From Phototrophicus methaneseepsis (GTDB lineage: Bacteria > Chloroflexota > Anaerolineae > Aggregatilineales > Phototrophicaceae), in NCBI RefSeq assembly GCF_015500095.1, contig NZ_CP062983.1, forward strand, positions 4,960,001 to 5,024,000: a stretch of 64,000 bases of DNA, read 5' to 3'. Positions 56,685 through 64,000 of this stretch are shown piece after piece. The stretch's first letter is position 1. Each line of letters opens with the position of its first letter. A model generated the notes under the pieces. That model had not been told where the DNA came from. It ran no database searches and was given only the letters and a program-made list of their open reading frames with translations. Made by a program: the position numbers and the translations under genes.

Positions 56685-57899
56685 ATGTACCGACCGTTAT
56701 TCGCCATTCTTCTCATTGCAGCCCTGGCCCTGCCGACCTTCGCGCAGGAAGCCACAACCGAACTCGAAGCCAATCTGACGGAAGAATGCGTCACAGAATA
56801 TGATGCATCCGTCGATTACTTCCCGGAAAAGGTAGAAATCACAGAAGCAGAAAACCTGACAGTGACGTATTTCAACAATTACAAGCACGTCACCGTAGCA
56901 GACGCCTTCTTTGATGCCCCCGTCTTTGACTATGTCCTGGTGCAATGTGGCACACCTGCGCCGGATGCTGAGGACTTCCCGGAAGGCACGCAGTTTATCG
57001 AAGTGCCTACTGGCAACCTCATCAGCCTGACGACGACCGAACTACCCTTCGTCACAGAGCTGGGCCTGCTGGATCATCTCGTCGGTGTGGATAGCATTAT
57101 GTTCGTCAGCACGCCAGAAGTCATTGAGCGCTATGACGAAGGCGAGATTGTCGAAGTCGGCAGCGGCTCAACAATCAACCTGGAACAAGTGTTGAATACC
57201 GACCCGGATCTGGTCATCACAAATGGCTATAACCCAGATACCGATGCACACCCCGTCCTGTTGGAAGCAGGTATTTTTACGGCCCTGCTGGCAGAATACC
57301 GCGAAGCCACACCGCTGGGCCAGGCTGAGTGGATTAAGTACACCGCCCTTTTCTATAACGAAGAAGCACGCGCCAACGAAGTCTACGACGAGGTAACGGC
57401 ATCTTACAATGAAGCGCGTGAACTGGCAGCTTCCGTACCCGAAGATGAACGCCCAACAGTCCTGTGGAATGCGCTCTCCACGTACGATAACACCTGGAGC
57501 ATCCCTGGCGCAGAAACTTTCCCTGGGCACCTGATCCAGGATGCGGGCGGCCAGATCGCCATGGGCGAAGAAGCACAATCCGACAGTGCCTACCTGGGCT
57601 TTGAAGCCGTCTATGAAGGCGCGCTGGAAGCTGATGTGTGGATTGCCAATCTGTTTGGCATCAATACCCTGGACGAAGTGCTCGCTATTGACCCGCGTTA
57701 TGCTGATTTTGCCCCGGTCATCAACGGCAATACATGGAATAACGACCTGGATACCAATATCAATGGTGGCAATAACTATTATGAACTGGGCGTTATCCAT
57801 CCTGATCTCGTCCTGAAAGACTTGGTCGCCATCTTCCACCCGGACCTGATGCCCGACCACGAATTCACCTTCTATCGTCAGATACCTGCTGGCGAATAA
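56685..57899 (+). CDS. Cobalamin/siderophore ABC transporter substrate-binding protein (BtuF-like)
   Basis: 404 residues. A type I signal peptide (LFAILLIAALALPTFA, then QEA) without lipobox cysteine, so free or anchored otherwise. The first 100 residues are an unusual extra region. The periplasmic-binding fold follows: LSLTTTELPFVTELGLLDHL is close, then GVDSIMFVST, SGSTINLEQVLNTDPDLVIT and the long hinge helix with YNEARELAASVPEDERPTVL. Expected ligand is cobalamin because of the upstream riboswitch. A GGAG site precedes the ATG. Confidence 0.92.
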   Translation: MYRPLFAILLIAALALPTFAQEATTELEANLTEECVTEYDASVDYFPEKVEITEAENLTVTYFNNYKHVTVADAFFDAPVFDYVLVQCGTPAPDAEDFPEGTQFIEVPTGNLISLTTTELPFVTELGLLDHLVGVDSIMFVSTPEVIERYDEGEIVEVGSGSTINLEQVLNTDPDLVITNGYNPDTDAHPVLLEAGIFTALLAEYREATPLGQAEWIKYTALFYNEEARANEVYDEVTASYNEARELAASVPEDERPTVLWNALSTYDNTWSIPGAETFPGHLIQDAGGQIAMGEEAQSDSAYLGFEAVYEGALEADVWIANLFGINTLDEVLAIDPRYADFAPVINGNTWNNDLDTNINGGNNYYELGVIHPDLVLKDLVAIFHPDLMPDHEFTFYRQIPAGE

Positions 57900-57951
57900 C
57901 CGGCAATTGGGCAGCGTATCCCACCGCTGCCCTGCCTTAATGGACGGAACC

Positions 57952-59064
57952 ATGACCGATTTCATGATGAACAACACAAAAGCCAAGCCGGAACAACAAG
58001 CACGTGCAGCCAAGCGCAGCGATATGGGAGTGCGTCCCTGGCTGCTGACCGGCCTGGTCGCGTTGACGATAGGAGTCTTTTTGCTCGTCGTGGCGATTGG
58101 CTCCGTCCAAATTCCTCTCGACCAAGTCATACGCGTGCTGCTCGGCGGCGAAGCCGACAGCCGCGCATGGACAAATATCATCCTTAAAATACGCTTGCCC
58201 AAAGCACTGACTGCCCTACTGGCAGGGGCAGCGCTCAGCGTCAGCGGCTTGATGATGCAAACCTTCTTCCGCAATCCGCTAGCAGGGCCCTTCGTACTCG
58301 GGATTAGCTCTGGCGCGAGCCTGGGCGTAGCGCTGGTGGTGCTCTCTGTTGGGACGGTGGGCAGCGCTTTGATGGCAGGTTTTGGCTTTACAGGTGACCT
58401 GATGCTAACCGTCGCGGCCACGCTGGGGGCCGCTGGTACGATGCTGTGCGTTCTAATAGTGGCTCGCCGTGTAGAAAGTGGCACGACGCTGCTCATCCTG
58501 GGCATGATGTTTGGCTATATGACCAGCGCACTCGTCAGCCTGCTGCTGTATTTCGCTGTGCCGGAGCGCATTCAAGCTTATATCAACTGGACCTTCGGCA
58601 CCTTTGGCGGCGTTACATGGGATCAGATGCCCATCTTAGCCGGGGGCATCCTCATTGCCCTGGGGCTGGCCTTCACACAGGCTAAATCGCTGAATGCGCT
58701 GCTGCTCGGAGAGAGCTATGCGCGCAGCCTGGGGCTGAATCTGCGTATGGCACGCATTGCTATCATCAGTGCAACGGGCATACTGGCAGGCATCGTGACC
58801 GCGTTTTGTGGGCCGATTGGCTTCGTCGGTATTGCTGTGCCGCATCTGTGCCGCGCCCTCTTTAACACATCAGATCATCGCCTGCTGGTGCCAGCTAGCG
58901 CCTTCATGGGCGGCATTGTCGCGATGCTGGCAGCACTCATCGCGGAAGTACCAGGCAATAACTTAGTGCTGCCGCTCAATGCGGTGACGGCTTTCATAGG
59001 TGCGCCTGTGGTGATGGTCGTCATTTTACGGCAGCGGAATATGGCGCGCAGCTTTGGCGCATGA
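57952..59064 (+). CDS. FecCD/BtuC-type ABC permease
   Basis: About 371 residues from the ATG at 57952 (GGACGG upstream). In-frame starts at 57907 and 57940 exist. About ten membrane helices. Family signatures include IRLPKALTALLAGAALSVSG, MQTFFRNPLAGPFVLGISSG, and GILAGIVTAFCGPIGFVGIA followed by VPHLCRALF. It forms the channel for vitamin B12 or an iron chelate. The gene lies 53 bp after btuF-like and overlaps nothing. Confidence 0.95.
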   Translation: MTDFMMNNTKAKPEQQARAAKRSDMGVRPWLLTGLVALTIGVFLLVVAIGSVQIPLDQVIRVLLGGEADSRAWTNIILKIRLPKALTALLAGAALSVSGLMMQTFFRNPLAGPFVLGISSGASLGVALVVLSVGTVGSALMAGFGFTGDLMLTVAATLGAAGTMLCVLIVARRVESGTTLLILGMMFGYMTSALVSLLLYFAVPERIQAYINWTFGTFGGVTWDQMPILAGGILIALGLAFTQAKSLNALLLGESYARSLGLNLRMARIAIISATGILAGIVTAFCGPIGFVGIAVPHLCRALFNTSDHRLLVPASAFMGGIVAMLAALIAEVPGNNLVLPLNAVTAFIGAPVVMVVILRQRNMARSFGA

Positions 59065-59071
59065 GGCCCCG

Positions 59072-60109
59072 ATGAAACGCACCCAAACCCCGATCCTACA
59101 AACCCACGCCCTGGCAATCGGCTACAAAGCCTCTCGTCAGCCAGCCATCACCATTGCACAGGACTTATCGCTCCATATGCAGCGCGGGCAACTCGTCGGC
59201 CTACTCGGCCCCAATGGCGCAGGTAAATCGACCCTGATGCGCACCATTGCCGGCATGCAAAAGCCACTACAGGGGCAAATCCTGCTCAACGGCGCTGACG
59301 TGCACCAAATACCAGCCCACGACCTGGCGCAACACATGAGCATCGTCCTGACAGACCGCCCGAACCTGGGCCTGCTCAATGGTTATGCTCTTGTCGCGCT
59401 GGGACGCCATCCTTATACCAACTGGATGGGACAACTCAGCGAACATGATGAAGATGTGGTGCGATGGGCTGTAGAAGCTGTTGGCGCTGAAGACCTGGCA
59501 GATAAGCCCGTTATGGAGCTAAGTGACGGTCAACGACAGAAGTTAATGATTGCGCGCGCCCTGGCCCAGGAAACAGAGCTTATTCTGCTGGATGAACCTA
59601 CCGCCTATCTCGACCTGCCGCGCCGTGTGGAAATTATGGCGTTACTGCGTCATTTAGCGCATGATACCGGGCGCGCCATCCTCATCTCGACCCATGATCT
59701 GGACCTGGCATTACGCTCTGCGGATAGGCTCTGGTTGATGTCCGGTGGCACCATCCACACCGGAACGCCGGAAGATCTCGTCCTCAATGGCGCTTTCGAA
59801 GCAGCTTTCCAGAGTGAAGGCATCGCCTTCGACCGCCAGACAGGCACCTTTAGCCTGGGCACTGCCCCCCATACAGCGGTCTATGTCGGCGGTGACGGGA
59901 TTGCAGCAACATGGACGCGACGCGCTCTCGAACGGGCAGGCTACCAACTAGCTACTGAAAGCAGTGCATCCCAGGCAATTATCACCGTCACAGATACACT
60001 TACAGACGGACCATGCTGGCACCTGCATCTAGCCGACGAAACATATGATGTCACCTCGATTGACGCCCTGCTAAACACCCTGCAAGCACACATTTCATCT
60101 GATAGATGA
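59072..60109 (+). CDS. ABC transporter ATPase (BtuD/FhuC-like) with C-terminal extension
   Basis: About 345 residues from the ATG at 59072 (GAGG 6 nt upstream), 7 bp after the permease stop. Walker A GPNGAGKST, signature LSDGQRQK (a variant of LSGGQ with Asp for the first Gly), Walker B LILLDEPTAYLD and the switch His in STHDLD. After about residue 240 an extra region of about 100 residues (TAPHTAVYVGGDGIAATWTR, ERAGYQLATESSASQAIITV) is not found in BtuD; its role is unknown. Confidence 0.94.
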   Translation: MKRTQTPILQTHALAIGYKASRQPAITIAQDLSLHMQRGQLVGLLGPNGAGKSTLMRTIAGMQKPLQGQILLNGADVHQIPAHDLAQHMSIVLTDRPNLGLLNGYALVALGRHPYTNWMGQLSEHDEDVVRWAVEAVGAEDLADKPVMELSDGQRQKLMIARALAQETELILLDEPTAYLDLPRRVEIMALLRHLAHDTGRAILISTHDLDLALRSADRLWLMSGGTIHTGTPEDLVLNGAFEAAFQSEGIAFDRQTGTFSLGTAPHTAVYVGGDGIAATWTRRALERAGYQLATESSASQAIITVTDTLTDGPCWHLHLADETYDVTSIDALLNTLQAHISSDR

Positions 60110-60271
60110 GTGCTCCCTGAGAACATCTCTTAATTTCTAACAAAATTATCAAACCTACTCTCATTATATTGGCAGGCCATACTGCCTAATATATTGTCAT
60201 TTGTAATTCAACTTCATTAAATCTCGGGTCAAGTCATTATTTATTTCTTGTATGGTGATAGGGGAAGCTTC

Positions 60272-60781
60272 ATGGTTGATACAGTACCATCTAAACGCAC
60301 CTTGAGGATGCGTCAGGTTGTGGACTGGAGTGCTGCATTCTGGGCAGGCCTGATCGCAGGAACGATCTTCTTACTTTTGAACGTCTTCGCCGTGCCAGCT
60401 ATCATTGGCGGGAGCCCAGCCGTTGTCCTGAATTATTTCGCCTCACTTATCATGGGTGACAGCGTCCTGGCTAACCCTGATACACTCACTGCGACAACGG
60501 CCATCGTTGCAATTATCCTCAACTTCGTCCTTTCGATACCGTTTGCGCTGCTACTAGCCGTCATCATCCACCGCTGGGGCATCATTGTTGGGATTATCCT
60601 GGGAGCCTTATTCGGCTTCGGCCTCTATATCATCAACTTCTTCATTTCAGAGCAGATATTTCCCTGGTTCTTTGCCATGGATACCAACTGGTTCATCGTG
60701 ACACATGTCATCTTTGGTGCGCTGGCCGGGGGCATCTACGAAGCCCTTGAAGTTGAGCGTTTCGTACCGGATGAAGACTAG
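60272..60781 (+). CDS. Hypothetical membrane protein with four predicted helices
   Basis: About 169 residues from the ATG at 60272 (AGGGGAAG upstream). Helices at about 20-45, 80-105, 105-130 and 140-160, with short charged ends (EVERFVPDED at the C-terminus). I recognise no family. It has similar spacing to small membrane proteins common in Chloroflexota. 28 bp before the M48 gene and on the same strand, so possibly co-transcribed. Confidence 0.75.
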   Translation: MVDTVPSKRTLRMRQVVDWSAAFWAGLIAGTIFLLLNVFAVPAIIGGSPAVVLNYFASLIMGDSVLANPDTLTATTAIVAIILNFVLSIPFALLLAVIIHRWGIIVGIILGALFGFGLYIINFFISEQIFPWFFAMDTNWFIVTHVIFGALAGGIYEALEVERFVPDED

Positions 60782-60809
60782 CGCATTCGCTTAAGGAAGG
60801 ACAAAAATA

Positions 60810-61622
60810 ATGATACGCATTGGTAGCAATAGTGCTCGCTCTCGCAGCGGTGGGGGCATCCGCATCATTCTCGCGATTGGTATGGCCATTTTTGCCATCA
60901 TCTCTTATATGTCCAGCCAGTCGACAAATGAAGTCACGGGCGAAAACCAGCACATCAGCCTTTCAAAAGAACAAGAAATCGTGCTCGGTTATCAATCCGC
61001 CCCACAGATGGAAGCCGAATTTGGCGGTGAATACCCGGATAATCAGGTACAGGCTCGCATTGATGAAATCGGTGAGCGCCTTGTCAGCCAGAGTGTCGCG
61101 GCAAGCCAGGGTTGGGAGTTTGAATTCACGGTATTAGATGATGAACAGACGGTGAATGCATTCGCCCTACCGGGTGGCCCCGTTTATATTACTGCTGGCC
61201 TCTTGGAACAGCTTTCTACAGAAGACCAGGTCGCTGGCGTGTTAGGCCACGAAATCGGCCATGTACTGGCTCGTCACAGCGCCGCCCAGATGGCCCAATC
61301 TGAGCTCACCAACGGCCTGATTGGGGCTGTATTGGTCGCCAGCGATACCAATACAGCAGCGACCGCCCAGATGGTCGCACAGCTCATCACCATGAGCTAT
61401 GGGCGTGATGATGAACTTCAATCGGATTGGCTGGGTGTCTGCATTATGGATCAAGCTGGGTATGATCCCAGTGAGATGGTCGGCGTGATGCAAGTGCTGC
61501 AGGCAGCGAGCGGCGGCTCAAGCATGCCAGAATTCGCAAGCACGCACCCCAACCCTGAGAACCGTATTGCACGCATCGAGGAAGCGCTCAACAACCTGGA
61601 CCAATGCCCAGGGCGAGGCTAA
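60810..61622 (+). CDS. Membrane-anchored M48 family metalloprotease
   Basis: 270 residues. One N-terminal membrane helix (IRIILAIGMAIFAIISYM), then the peptidase domain. VLGHEIGHVLARHSAAQMAQ contains the zinc HEXXH. A distal acidic ligand is expected in DDELQSDWLGVCIMDQAGYD. FALPGGPVYITAGLLEQLST is a family hallmark. The layout resembles BepA/YfgC-like M48 proteases (envelope quality control). AAGGAAGGA precedes the ATG. A terminator follows. Confidence 0.94.
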   Translation: MIRIGSNSARSRSGGGIRIILAIGMAIFAIISYMSSQSTNEVTGENQHISLSKEQEIVLGYQSAPQMEAEFGGEYPDNQVQARIDEIGERLVSQSVAASQGWEFEFTVLDDEQTVNAFALPGGPVYITAGLLEQLSTEDQVAGVLGHEIGHVLARHSAAQMAQSELTNGLIGAVLVASDTNTAATAQMVAQLITMSYGRDDELQSDWLGVCIMDQAGYDPSEMVGVMQVLQAASGGSSMPEFASTHPNPENRIARIEEALNNLDQCPGRG

Positions 61623-61656
61623 CCGACCCCAGCAACCGACTTCGTATAAAAACAGA

Positions 61657-61680
61657 AGGCGCCTATCTTGGCGCCTTTTT
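61657..61680. terminator. Bidirectional intrinsic terminator
   Basis: AGGCGCC pairs with GGCGCCT (7 bp, 6-nt loop) followed by TTTTT, with an A tract nearby on the other side. Between the convergent M48 and J-domain genes. Confidence 0.9.
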
Positions 61681-61706
61681 GCTACGCTTGATTCCTGAGA
61701 GGGTTG

Positions 61707-62525
61707 TTACCCCCACCCGTGATAATCTTTGATGTATTCATAAGCTTCATTGAGCAGCTTGATGCGCCGTTCTGCTTCGCTGCGCGGTAAAGCACTTACA
61801 TCCGGGTGCACGTTCATGGCCTGCCGACGAAAAGCCGCTTTGACTTCCGCCTCTGTGGCATTATGAGCCACTCCGACCATCTCATAATAGCGTGCGAGTA
61901 AATCCGACGAGCCATTCTTTGGGGCCCGGTCACGTGGGATATTTTGAGTAGACTTGGTTTTATAGTGAAAGCGCTGGTTCACACGCTCATAATTGACCTT
62001 GCGCTTATATGACGGTGAGGCAATATCCGCAACGGAAAACGATCCCTTAATACCGCCGCTGATCTCCCGCTTGCGCACAGAAACATGCTCGATCTTAAAA
62101 TCGCCGATATACCAGCAGTAGTATTCATGTGCGATAGCAGTCTCGTTAAAGTTAACCTGTACCAGCGAAAGGCCGTCTTCATTGATGCGGTAGCTATAAA
62201 CCCAGTTATCAGCCAGCGACAGCAGCGCCTCTAACCAATCCGGCACCCGCACTGTCTCACCATCACCTGGCACCAGGGCACTGTTCAGAACAAACAACGT
62301 CCCGATGCCGCTGCGACTGTTATTCCGCAGCATAGACCGAATATCACGCAGACGCGGCTCGGACTCTATGAGATAAACGTAAAACCGCGATCCCATCCAG
62401 GTCGCGACGACAAGATCCGCCTCATGAGAGACATAAATCACGCTTGAATCTGGCTCACGAGTGGCGGACTTGACTTCAGCAACGTTCTTAAACGATTCGC
62501 TCAGCCAATCAGCAACAGCGTTCAC
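61707..62525 (-). CDS. Protein with C-terminal J domain
   Basis: 272 residues from a GTG start (GAGGGTAGGG upstream). Residues about 213-272 form a J domain, ARYYEMVGVAHNATEAEVKA, with an intact HPD (NVHPDVSALP) and the helix IKLLNEAYEYIKDYHG. It lacks the glycine-rich and zinc-finger parts of DnaJ. The first 200 residues (IYVSHEADLVVATWMGSRFY, RLRDIRSMLRNNSRSGIGTL) are unrecognised. J domains bring Hsp70 (DnaK) to a partner; here the N-terminal domain probably chooses it. No dnaK nearby. Confidence 0.9.
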   Translation of the reverse strand: MNAVADWLSESFKNVAEVKSATREPDSSVIYVSHEADLVVATWMGSRFYVYLIESEPRLRDIRSMLRNNSRSGIGTLFVLNSALVPGDGETVRVPDWLEALLSLADNWVYSYRINEDGLSLVQVNFNETAIAHEYYCWYIGDFKIEHVSVRKREISGGIKGSFSVADIASPSYKRKVNYERVNQRFHYKTKSTQNIPRDRAPKNGSSDLLARYYEMVGVAHNATEAEVKAAFRRQAMNVHPDVSALPRSEAERRIKLLNEAYEYIKDYHGWG

Positions 62526-62834
62526 ACCCTACCCTCAGTAAGATTCAATTTGCGGCTGTAGATTTGTTTCAGACGTGGTCCCAGACATATTCGCATAAAG
62601 GCGGATGCATGCCGACAGGCTCAGACCACGTACAGACATCATCTCACCATAACCAACGACTTATTGCAATAATACGGCTATCATACCGCAACATGGCGCA
62701 CTTGCACCCCCGTGAAATCCCACGCTGTGCCATGATGAATACGATACCACTGGAATTCAAAAGGGGCGTGACATGCCACACCCCATCTTATAAGCAACCT
62801 TGACCTGACGAAAATAGCAAGCAACCGGGTAAAA
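62526..62834. other. Intergenic region with inverted repeats
   Basis: 309 bp, no gene. ACGTGGTC (62573-62580) and GACCACGT (62624-62631) are perfect arms 43 bp apart. TTATTGCAATAA at 62661-62672 is a perfect palindrome. A GGGGCGTG/CACACCCC hairpin lies near 62763-62784. Confidence 0.5.
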
Positions 62835-63872
62835 TTAGGTTTCAGCACCTGCCGATGTTTCGGGGTCACTTTCTGTATTAGGGCTCGTTTCAGGCGTACT
62901 GATTTCTGTGTCAACGCTGTTTTCTGTCTCTGTGGTGCTTTCCGTAGCTGCATCACTCTCAACAGTTGTATCACTCTCAGCGCTAGCATCTGCTTCTGTT
63001 TCTACAGGAGCGGGAGCTCGTTCGACTTCAATACCGGCACTCGCCAATTCACGCAGAATCAGACGCTCGAACAATTCATAAGGCTGGGCACCACTGATGA
63101 AGTTGCCATTTACGAGGAAGCCCGGCGTGCCTGTGATGTTCAGAATCTGCCCATCGACGTAATCGCCATTGATTTCGTCGCTGTAGCGGCCTTCTTGATA
63201 ACAGGTGTGGAATTCTTCCGTATCCAGGTTCATATCTTCTGCGAGTTGGAAGAAAAGGTCTTCCGTCAGGTTATCCTGATTATTGAATAACGCAGCATGA
63301 TAATCCCAGAAAGCACCCTGCTCTTGCGCACAGTTGGCCGCCATCGAGGCCGCATAAGAGGCCTGCGGGTTAATGATGGGATAGTCACGGAAGACATAGC
63401 GAATATACTGACCATAATTTTCCAGCAATGGCTCAAACGTCTGCTGGAAGTGCCGCCCACAATACGGGCAAGCATAAGCGCTAAACTCAACGATGACGAT
63501 TGGCGCTTCTTCATTGCCCAGGTACGGGTCATCATCGACATATTCATACGGGTCATTTTCGGGTGCTGCTAAACCGCTCTCACCGACCACATCCCGCACC
63601 ACATCTTCGAGATCAGTGCGCGTCAGACCAACAGCAGATTCACCTACGACATCTCGCACAATGCGCTCGACATCATCTTCAGTCAATGGCGACTGTGTGC
63701 GCTGAACAACAACAACCCCCATGACCATACCCACAATCAAAAACGTGATCGCAACAATCACATAATTCAAAGTCGTACGGGGTACCACAGCAATCGCTTC
63801 ATCGCGTTTATTTGGGGAAGTCATATTGTTAGGTTCTTCCACAGGCATTTCAGGTGGCAAATCAGAAGACAC
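62835..63872 (-). CDS. Membrane-anchored DsbA-like thioredoxin-fold oxidoreductase
   Basis: 345 residues from a GTG start (AAAGG upstream). A membrane helix at about 34-55 (LNYVIVAITFLIVGMVMGVV) precedes a short duplicated segment (DVERIVRDVVGES and DLEDVVRDVVGES). The DsbA/BdbD domain at about 125-285 has CPYC in FSAYACPYCGRHFQ and the cis-Pro loop ITGTPGFLVNG. The tail of about 60 residues is Thr/Glu/Ser-rich. It would form or isomerise disulfides outside the membrane. The last gene in the window. Confidence 0.94.
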   Translation of the reverse strand: MSSDLPPEMPVEEPNNMTSPNKRDEAIAVVPRTTLNYVIVAITFLIVGMVMGVVVVQRTQSPLTEDDVERIVRDVVGESAVGLTRTDLEDVVRDVVGESGLAAPENDPYEYVDDDPYLGNEEAPIVIVEFSAYACPYCGRHFQQTFEPLLENYGQYIRYVFRDYPIINPQASYAASMAANCAQEQGAFWDYHAALFNNQDNLTEDLFFQLAEDMNLDTEEFHTCYQEGRYSDEINGDYVDGQILNITGTPGFLVNGNFISGAQPYELFERLILRELASAGIEVERAPAPVETEADASAESDTTVESDAATESTTETENSVDTEISTPETSPNTESDPETSAGAET

Positions 63873-64000
63873 GGGGCTGCCTTTCGTAGTTCTTCAAGCA
63901 AGTCACAACACAATTAGGAATTGAATGTAGCACACATCATCACCAAAAATCAGTGTGATCTATCTTAGGATTCAGCGTGGCGTGCAATTCTTACAGAAAC

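Noticed and set aside
57168-58505. 445-codon minus-strand open frame opposite the BtuF/BtuC genes
   Set aside because: It lies wholly antisense to two well-supported genes, has Ser/Arg/Pro-rich composition and no family motif.

Overview
The window reads as a moderately GC-rich chromosome segment of a Chloroflexota bacterium, most likely Anaerolineae-like. The 16S rRNA gene carries the GTAAAACGTAGG variant after the 530 loop, which I associate with that group. The gene set fits as well: Ser/Thr kinases with Thr/Pro-rich linkers, TPR-kinase fusions, secreted beta-propellers, and LysM and lamin-tail proteins. The assignment is inferred from the sequence alone.

Layout. 1-4841: two halves of a hydantoinase/oxoprolinase (HyuB, cut by the window edge, and HyuA) on the minus strand, separated by two plus-strand genes (DUF456, DUF4256). 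4933-7442: a small conserved protein, Hsp20, DUF423 and a DtxR/MntR regulator with its own operator. 7531-12189: an uncharacterised minus-strand operon with a P-loop kinase-like protein, an 880-aa secreted protein and a YVTN propeller carrying one haem c site. 12371-23418: a signalling block with a membrane-anchored AAA ATPase, a transmembrane Ser/Thr kinase, a ClpC-like ATPase, a 1354-residue kinase fused to 22 TPRs, and an FHA protein. 23497-30690: a lipase, an EamA transporter, a Nudix hydrolase, an S41 protease and an M23 peptidase.

30958-37012: a minus-strand rRNA locus (16S-23S-5S) with no tRNA in the spacer. It has a strong promoter in front of 16S, a second one in the 16S-23S spacer, and a third promoter followed by a highly structured noncoding stretch between recR and 16S. 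37074-39945 holds recR, ybaB and dnaX, the classic replication/recombination cluster, transcribed toward the rRNA genes. 40204-45557 holds TatA, a DUF1992 protein, a methyltransferase, an orphan response regulator, a LysM/lamin-tail protein, an NYN-domain protein and a Pro-Gly-Met tRNA cluster.

45588-56166 is more accessory: VOC, cupin and two DHFR-like genes, an AraC regulator plus the 3' remnant of a second AraC gene, and a hydrolase. It continues with a fluoride riboswitch controlling a CLC transporter with four CBS domains, a GH32 fructosidase, a DUF3592 protein and a PadR/nitroreductase divergent pair. 56271-60109: a cobalamin riboswitch in front of a BtuF-BtuC-BtuD-like import operon. 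60272-63872: a membrane protein, an M48 protease, a C-terminal J-domain protein and a DsbA-like oxidoreductase.

The best leads are the fluoride riboswitch/CLC-CBS pair, the three-TPR super-repeat of the large kinase and the signalling block around it, the structured RNA between recR and the rRNA genes, and the araC-dhfr cassette duplication scar.
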